Below are positions 6,594-10,387 of a DNA stretch of 10,387 nt, in pieces. Position 1 is the stretch's first letter. The number at the start of each line of letters is the position of its first letter. Position numbers and translations under genes: made by a program. This stretch comes from an uncultured Collinsella sp. (GTDB taxonomy: Bacteria; Actinomycetota; Coriobacteriia; Coriobacteriales; Coriobacteriaceae). The notes beneath the pieces are model-generated. The model had not been told where the DNA came from. It saw only the letters and a program-made list of their open reading frames with translations, and did not search any database. Where the stretch lies: assembly GCA_900552735.1 (NCBI GenBank), contig USBA01000057.1, forward strand, positions 1-10,387. The letters are read 5' to 3'.

Positions 6594-6797
6594 GGCAGAG
6601 GCCGTCCCGCCGAACAAATACTCAAGATTTGGAATAGACGCTGCTGATTCATTTGCCTCATATGGAGCTGTGGCGGTTGTTGATGTGGGGCTCGGCGTTT
6701 CCCCAGATAAAACCTACCAAAATAAACCTGTCCCTTATTGGCAGGTTAATCGTGAGTTATTTCACCGCAGCTTAAGGTACGGTTGGGATGTGCGCAC
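6594..6797. other. Intergenic region without a recognised gene
   Basis: This stretch separates the divergent nuclease and AlbA/ATPase genes. Apart from the 51-bp repeat at 6698-6748 I find no supported gene or RNA. It presumably holds the nuclease promoter on the minus strand, but no clear -35/-10 pair stands out. Confidence 0.5.
6698..6748. repeat. 51-bp flanking repeat, left copy
   Basis: Matches 8786-8836 at 47 of 51 positions in the same orientation; differences are at positions 7, 19, 26 and 40 of the repeat. It contains a hairpin, AACCTACC against GGCAGGTT (one mismatch), with the strand CCTGTCCC between. On the minus strand this reads GGGACAGG. Together with the right copy it brackets the AlbA/ATPase gene and its operator cluster. 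Confidence 0.85.
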
Positions 6798-7008
6798 TTT
6801 AAAGAGAGGAGCCCATGATTAGAGAGGTCGCGCTCGTCTCTCTAAATGTCTCTCTAAAGAGAAAGCCAGTTAAAGAGATAACATTAGGCAATCTAGCAGT
6901 GAATTCGATACATCTTTCTAAATTTCTCTCTAAAATAAGGTGCTTATCTCTCTAAAGTTAGGGAGATATACTATACTTTAGAGAGATAAATCTATCGTTT
7001 TAGAGAGA
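6798..7008. promoter_or_regulatory. Cluster of about eleven 10-bp operator-like repeats (TCTCTCTAAA / TTTAGAGAGA)
   Basis: Exact forward copies are at 6837-6846, 6849-6858, 6925-6934 and 6947-6956. Exact reverse copies are at 6977-6986 and 6999-7008. Degenerate copies are near 6798 (TTTAAAGAGA), 6818 (ATTAGAGAGG), 6870 (TTAAAGAGAT), 6913 (TCTTTCTAAA) and 6957 (GTTAGGGAGA). Distances between same-orientation neighbours are 12 (6837/6849 and 6913/6925) or 22 bp (6925/6947 and 6977/6999). The sites at 6945-6968 form a dyad, TATCTCTCTAA-AG-TTAGGGAGATA, with one mismatch. Two overlapping TATACT boxes (6967-6972, 6972-6977) are possible -10 elements inside the array, and the last site touches the ribosome-binding region. 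The layout fits autoregulation by the downstream winged-helix protein. Confidence 0.8.
6815..6955 (+). CDS. Possible 46-codon leader ORF inside the operator cluster
   Basis: An ATG at 6815, preceded by AGAGAGGAG (6803-6811, only 3 bases from the ATG), opens a 46-codon frame ending in TAA 6953-6955. The product starts MIREVALVSLNVSLKRKPVK. The 10-bp repeats are read in frame as VSLN/VSLK and later as LSK/FLSK. The stop is 57 bases before the ATG of the next gene. The coding content follows largely from the DNA repeats, and the ribosome site may just be another copy of the repeat, so this may be coincidence. Confidence 0.22.
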   Translation: MIREVALVSLNVSLKRKPVKEITLGNLAVNSIHLSKFLSKIRCLSL

Positions 7009-7012
7009 CGGA

Positions 7013-8713
7013 ATGCCAATGCTGCTGGATGAACCTCTTGGCCTTATCGTTGAGCGCCTTCGCAGGCGGGGGACTGATGACGCATCGGTAGAAGTTAAAG
7101 CCTGCACGAATAAATTGAGCGCAGATGTATGGGAGACAGTGAGCGCTTTTGCGAACACTGCGGGTGGGCTCATTATTTTGGGCCTAAACGAAGCCGAAGG
7201 ATTTGTTCCTTCGGCTAACTTTGCTATCGATAGGGTGCGCGATCAGTTTGTTTCGGGTATCGGAGACGGAGGCTCAGCAGCAGTGGTGGCCCATGCGCCG
7301 CGGTACGAGCTTGATCGAGGCGAGGTCGACGGGCTCCAGGTGCTTCTGGTGCGTATCTTTGAACTTGAGCTTAAAGCGAAGCCTTGCTATATCGGCGCGC
7401 GCGGCGTACAGAACGGTAGCTACAAGCGCGTGGATGATAAAGATATCAAGATGTCACCCGCTGAGCTATATGAGCTGCAGAGTGCGTTGCTTCCGAGCGA
7501 TGCAGACGGCACGGTGGTTTCGGAGGCAACGGTCGAGGATTTGGATCCAGATGTCGTGCGGTCTATTATCGCAAATCGCCGGCTGCAGACCCCCCGCGTT
7601 TTGCGCGGGGCCGATACGCTGGAAAAGCAGCTGGTCAGACTCAATATCACTACAAAGGATGGTGCGGTGAAGCTCGCAGGGCTTCTGTCGGCGGGAATTT
7701 ACCCCCAGCAGTTCTATCCCAAACTCATGATCGATGTCGCTGTCCATTCCGATGTGGAAAAATCTGCACCCGGGCAACCCCGGTTTATTGACCGCCAGTT
7801 GTGCGATGGCCCGATTCCGGCTTGCATCGAAGATGCCCTTGCCGCGATTGGACGGAACTTGCGCAAAGCGGCGATAGTGCAAGGTGCTGGCAGAAGGGAG
7901 GATTGGGAAGTTCCCCAGGAGGTTTTGCGCGAGGCCTTGGCAAATGCCTGCATCCATCGAGAATATTCGCCCATGTTTGTGGGGCAGGCCGTGAGTGTCG
8001 ATATCTATCCAGACAGAATAGAGATCAAAAACCCCGGTGGGCTTTGGGGCGGAAAGACGGTGGACAATCTTGCAGACGGGGAATCGCGCTGCCGAAACCC
8101 AAAGCTCATGAGCCTAATGGGGGCGACGCCGTTAGAGCATGCCGAGGGGGCCGTTGCAGAAAGCCAGGGATCTGGTATCCCGGCTATGATTCGCGAGATG
8201 GAGTCTCGTTCGCTTGGAAGGCCGCAATTTATCGTTAAGGCCGATTCGTTTACGGTGCTGCTTTCCCGGCACGGGGCGGAGCTTGCTGAAAACCGCACGT
8301 GGATTCAGAGCCATGTGGGCACCGAGCTGACGGATCGCGAGGAAACATTGCTCATGTTTATGCGGGAGCATGGGTGCGTATGCGATGTTCAAAAAATACG
8401 AGAGGCCCTGAAGTGGGATTCGGATGACATTCGCCTGATCTGCGGGGATCTTGTCGATAAACATGTCCTGTCAAAATGTGGCAAAGACACGTTTGAGATT
8501 ATCGATATGAGCAGAGAATCGTCAGCTTCGACAGCGGATAGGATCCTGGAAGCTCTCAGCGCCGAAGTGGATATGACGGCGCGAGAAATAGCGGTTGCAT
8601 CGGGGGTCAAAATTTCGTCCGTCCGCTACCATCTGCCAAAAATGGCGGATAAAGGACTCATCGAAGTAATGGGTTCGTCGACGAGCCGCAACCGCCGCTA
8701 TCGGAAGAAGTAG
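7013..8713 (+). CDS. AlbA_2 (Schlafen-type) / GHKL ATP-binding / winged-helix putative regulator
   Basis: A 566-residue protein of the COG2865 type. An AlbA_2 domain (about 10-145) carries EVKAC, the signature WETVSAFANTAGGLIILGLNE (40-60), and GARGVQNGSYKRVDDKDIKM. A GHKL-like ATP-binding region (HATPase_c_4, about 300-420) shows an N-box REALANACIHREYS (306-319), NPGGLW (340-345) and GSGIPAM (387-393). Two winged-helix units follow: 440-490 (REETLLMFMREHG) and 506-566, with recognition-helix-like SGVKISSVRYHLPKMADKG and a basic tail RNRRYRKK. ATG 7013 is used; ATG 7019 is an alternative, as both have only GAGAG/ACGGA as ribosome site. The gene stands alone with an AT-rich, repeat-loaded upstream region. 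Family members are often annotated as transcriptional regulators and occur in accessory or defence contexts. The actual target is unknown. Confidence 0.88.
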   Translation: MPMLLDEPLGLIVERLRRRGTDDASVEVKACTNKLSADVWETVSAFANTAGGLIILGLNEAEGFVPSANFAIDRVRDQFVSGIGDGGSAAVVAHAPRYELDRGEVDGLQVLLVRIFELELKAKPCYIGARGVQNGSYKRVDDKDIKMSPAELYELQSALLPSDADGTVVSEATVEDLDPDVVRSIIANRRLQTPRVLRGADTLEKQLVRLNITTKDGAVKLAGLLSAGIYPQQFYPKLMIDVAVHSDVEKSAPGQPRFIDRQLCDGPIPACIEDALAAIGRNLRKAAIVQGAGRREDWEVPQEVLREALANACIHREYSPMFVGQAVSVDIYPDRIEIKNPGGLWGGKTVDNLADGESRCRNPKLMSLMGATPLEHAEGAVAESQGSGIPAMIREMESRSLGRPQFIVKADSFTVLLSRHGAELAENRTWIQSHVGTELTDREETLLMFMREHGCVCDVQKIREALKWDSDDIRLICGDLVDKHVLSKCGKDTFEIIDMSRESSASTADRILEALSAEVDMTAREIAVASGVKISSVRYHLPKMADKGLIEVMGSSTSRNRRYRKK

Positions 8714-8726
8714 ATGCAGCCGAATT

Positions 8727-8769
8727 GCCCCTCTACCGTCTCTCGAAGTTTGATGGGTGCTAGAGGGGC
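8727..8769. repeat. Inverted repeat after the AlbA/ATPase gene
   Basis: GCCCCTCTA (8727-8735) and TAGAGGGGC (8761-8769) are perfect 9-bp arms with a 25-base loop, 13 bases after the stop codon. There is no T-run immediately after, so termination is uncertain. The TAGAGGGG arm is similar to the upstream operator half TTTAGAGAGA, so it could also be a degenerate binding site. Confidence 0.55.
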
Positions 8770-8785
8770 GACTGCCTCGCGATAT

Positions 8786-8836
8786 TTTCCCAAGATAAAA
8801 CCTGCCAAAACAAACCTGTCCCTTTTTGGCAGGTTA
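8786..8836. repeat. 51-bp flanking repeat, right copy
   Basis: 47/51 identical to 6698-6748. This copy folds better: AACCTGCCAAA (8799-8809) pairs with TTTGGCAGGTT (8825-8835). The last three bases are the complement of the larE-like stop codon TAA. Read in the minus direction the hairpin is followed by TTTTATC, so it probably also serves as the terminator of that gene. Confidence 0.85.
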
Positions 8837-9712
8837 CTGATTCATGTTGCCGTGGATGTAGGGGGTGACCTCGGGGGAGATGTGGCCGCAGCCTAGGTCG
8901 CGCAGGGCCGATTCGATCGCAGCGGGCAGCGGGGTCTTGCCCTCGGCATCGACGGCGGTGCCGCCGAGGGCGGCAATCTTGACGACATCTGCGGGTGCGG
9001 CCTCGATATGCATGCAGCCGCCGACCAAGCGCGCGCGAACCTGGGCCAGGTCAAGATCGTGCAGGTAATCCTCGCAGGTGCGGATTAAATCGACCTTCTC
9101 GCGCGTAAGCTCCTCGCCCGTGGGGACGCGGGTGGCAAGGCAGGCTCCCGCCGGCAGGTTCCAGACGGGATAGTCCCATGCGCGCAGCAGCTTGCGCTCT
9201 TCGTCCTTGGTAAAGCCGACCTCCATAAGAGGGGAGCGTACACCGAGCTCTTCTGCCGCGCGCATGCCAGGGCGGTAGTCGCCGCGATCGCTTGCATTGC
9301 TGCCATCGATGACGGTGGGAAAGCCGAGTGACTTGGCGTGGCTCACGATGGCGGTAAAGCCGGCGTGCTTGCAGTGGTAGCAGCGATTGGCGTCGTTGCA
9401 GGCTACTTGGGGGAGCTGCAGCTGATCGACCGAAAGATTGAGCACGGGGAGCTTAAAATGCGCCCCTTCATTGGCTTGTCCATCAACGGACCGCTCAAAC
9501 GAGGCCTGTTCGGGCGTGCCGATGAGCGGCGTGGTGAGATGGACGAGGAGGGTATTGGTAGGCATGATGCGGGCGCATACGGCGGCCAAAAAGCTGCTGT
9601 CAACGCCGCCGGAAAACCCGATAGCCACGCGTCCGTATGCCAAAAGCAGCTGTTCGAGCGCCGATAGCTTGTCTTGAAGCTCCTCTGCGGGTGCCGTGGT
9701 GTCTAACATCAT
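8834..9712 (-). CDS. larE: LarE-like ATP-dependent sacrificial sulfur transferase
   Basis: A 292-residue PP-loop enzyme. In LarE, ATP adenylates the carboxylates of the biosynthetic precursor of the nickel-pincer nucleotide cofactor, and sulfur is then inserted. Visible motifs are the PP-loop SGGVDSS (34-40), DGSNASDRGDYRPGMRA (136-152) and GACLATRVPTGE (189-200), which holds Cys191 at the position of the sacrificial Cys176 of L. plantarum LarE. The enzyme also has RCYHCK (Cys111, Cys114), absent from the L. plantarum protein. Three such cysteines suggest the [4Fe-4S] catalytic type rather than the single-use type. ATG 9712 has AAGGA 7 bases upstream; ATG 9709 follows directly. No larA, larB or larC is in the window, so its partner may be elsewhere, or its substrate may differ. 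Confidence 0.85.
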   Translation of the reverse strand: MMLDTTAPAEELQDKLSALEQLLLAYGRVAIGFSGGVDSSFLAAVCARIMPTNTLLVHLTTPLIGTPEQASFERSVDGQANEGAHFKLPVLNLSVDQLQLPQVACNDANRCYHCKHAGFTAIVSHAKSLGFPTVIDGSNASDRGDYRPGMRAAEELGVRSPLMEVGFTKDEERKLLRAWDYPVWNLPAGACLATRVPTGEELTREKVDLIRTCEDYLHDLDLAQVRARLVGGCMHIEAAPADVVKIAALGGTAVDAEGKTPLPAAIESALRDLGCGHISPEVTPYIHGNMNQ

Positions 9713-9808
9713 GAAACGATCCTTATCGTTGAGTACTCGATCGAAAACTATAATCCTAATGCGTTACTTGCCATAAGACTTCTATCTGTGTAACGAAAGT
9801 GCAATATG

Positions 9809-9825
9809 GTATATACGTTATATAC
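9809..9825. promoter_or_regulatory. 17-bp palindrome GTATATA-CGT-TATATAC in the divergent larE/HAD region
   Basis: Perfect 7-bp arms around a 3-base centre lie 97 bases before the larE-like start and 61 bases before the HAD start. The shape and AT-rich core resemble operators of GntR-family (YtrA-like) regulators; this is similarity of form only. A perfect TATAAT on the plus strand (9749-9754) lacks a well-spaced -35 box. Confidence 0.45.
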
Positions 9826-9885
9826 AAGTTGCCAAATGCGGTAGAGTTGCAGCAACGTGACAGCGAGAGTCGATGGGGGACCGAT

Positions 9886-10387
9886 ATGATCAAGGCTGTT
9901 ATTTTTGACATGGATGGAACGCTGGTCGATACCGAGCGTTTGGGGATTAAGGCCTGGAAGGCAGGCGCCGCTGAGCTGGGGCTCGCGATTGATGAAGCGC
10001 TGATCCATCAGTTTATCGGCCGCACGCTGCCCGATGTTATGGATATCCTCGATAAGCATTATGGCAGCCACGAAACCACCGAGGCGATCTATCGTCGCCA
10101 CAAGGAGATTCGCGACGAGATGGTCAAGACCGAACTGGAACTTAAGGCCGGCGCCGCCGAGTGCCTAGACGAGCTGCTGGCTGCGGGCTATCACGTTGGT
10201 CTAGCGACGTCGTCGCGCCTCGTTACGGCCGAGCGCAACCTTAAGATGGTTGGCCTCTTTGACAAGTTTGAAACGGTAACGTGTGGCGAGGACGTCGTGC
10301 ACGGCAAGCCCGACCCCGAGATGTATCTGCTCGCCTGCGAGCGCGCGGGCTTCGCTCCCGAGGAATGTGCCGTGGTCGAGGATTCGC
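9886..10387 (+). CDS. HAD-superfamily hydrolase (beta-phosphoglucomutase/phosphatase type), 5' part
   Basis: 167 codons are present and the frame is open at the window end. ATG 9886 follows GGGGGA (9874-9879) by 6 bases. HAD motif I is DMDGTLVDTE (8-17) with nucleophile Asp8 and acid/base Asp10. A helical cap follows (about 18-85). Motif II is LATSSR (106-111), with Ser109 or Ser110 as the phosphate ligand. Motif III is GKPDPEMY (140-147, Lys141), and motif IV begins at VVEDS (163-167) at the edge. This is subfamily I with a C1 cap, as in beta-phosphoglucomutase, phosphoglycolate phosphatase and sugar-phosphate phosphatases. The substrate cannot be told. It is divergent from the larE-like gene, with a shared regulatory gap of 173 bases. 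Confidence 0.92.
   Translation, partial: MIKAVIFDMDGTLVDTERLGIKAWKAGAAELGLAIDEALIHQFIGRTLPDVMDILDKHYGSHETTEAIYRRHKEIRDEMVKTELELKAGAAECLDELLAAGYHVGLATSSRLVTAERNLKMVGLFDKFETVTCGEDVVHGKPDPEMYLLACERAGFAPEECAVVEDS

Noticed and set aside
6798..7008. CRISPR array
   Set aside because: The repeats are only 10 bp, occur in both orientations, are irregularly spaced, and there are no cas genes.
6798..7008. Plasmid-type iteron origin
   Set aside because: The 22-bp phasing is iteron-like, but the adjacent protein is AlbA/GHKL/winged helix rather than a Rep initiator, and the surroundings look chromosomal.
6698..8836. Insertion sequence or composite transposon
   Set aside because: There is no transposase, the 51-bp repeats are direct with internal hairpins, and no target-site duplication is visible. 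Only the weaker idea of a repeat-flanked module is kept.

Overview
The window reads as chromosomal DNA of a high-GC, Gram-positive gut actinobacterium, most likely a member of Coriobacteriia such as Collinsella. This is inferred from G/C-rich codon use with frequent GTG/TTG starts, a twin-arginine lipoprotein binding protein, an EF-G-like paralogue, an EndA-type surface nuclease with an N-R-C-H active site, and a LarE homologue. No ribosomal RNA or marker gene fixes the genus. 

Layout. Bases 1-118 hold the 5' end of an unidentified minus-strand gene. A divergent gap (119-457) contains a 137-bp nested inverted repeat and a probable promoter. Next comes a three-gene polar amino acid ABC importer (458-3048: lipoprotein, permease, ATPase), closed by a strong terminator. 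Both gaps inside this operon carry related imperfect palindromes centred on GCGTAC-NNNN-GTACGC. A GC-rich, probably structured leader (3121-3358) precedes an EF-G-like translational GTPase paralogue (3359-5434) whose G3, G4 and G5 motifs are degenerate; it ends at a terminator. Convergent to it lies a secreted or anchored DNA/RNA non-specific endonuclease (5562-6545, minus). 

The most unusual part is 6698-8836. Two 51-bp near-identical repeats (47/51) flank a 566-aa protein with an AlbA_2 (Schlafen-type) domain, a GHKL-type ATP-binding region and two C-terminal winged helices. Its upstream region holds about eleven copies, six of them exact, of a 10-bp motif TCTCTCTAAA/TTTAGAGAGA in both orientations. 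They have recurring 12- and 22-bp spacings and surround the likely promoter and ribosome binding site. I infer a self-contained, probably autoregulated, possibly horizontally acquired module. The window ends with a minus-strand larE-like sulfur transferase gene and, divergently, the first 167 codons of a HAD phosphatase/phosphomutase, with a 17-bp palindrome between them. 

The ABC genes form one functional unit. The other genes look like independent transcription units. LarE has no larA, larB or larC partner here.
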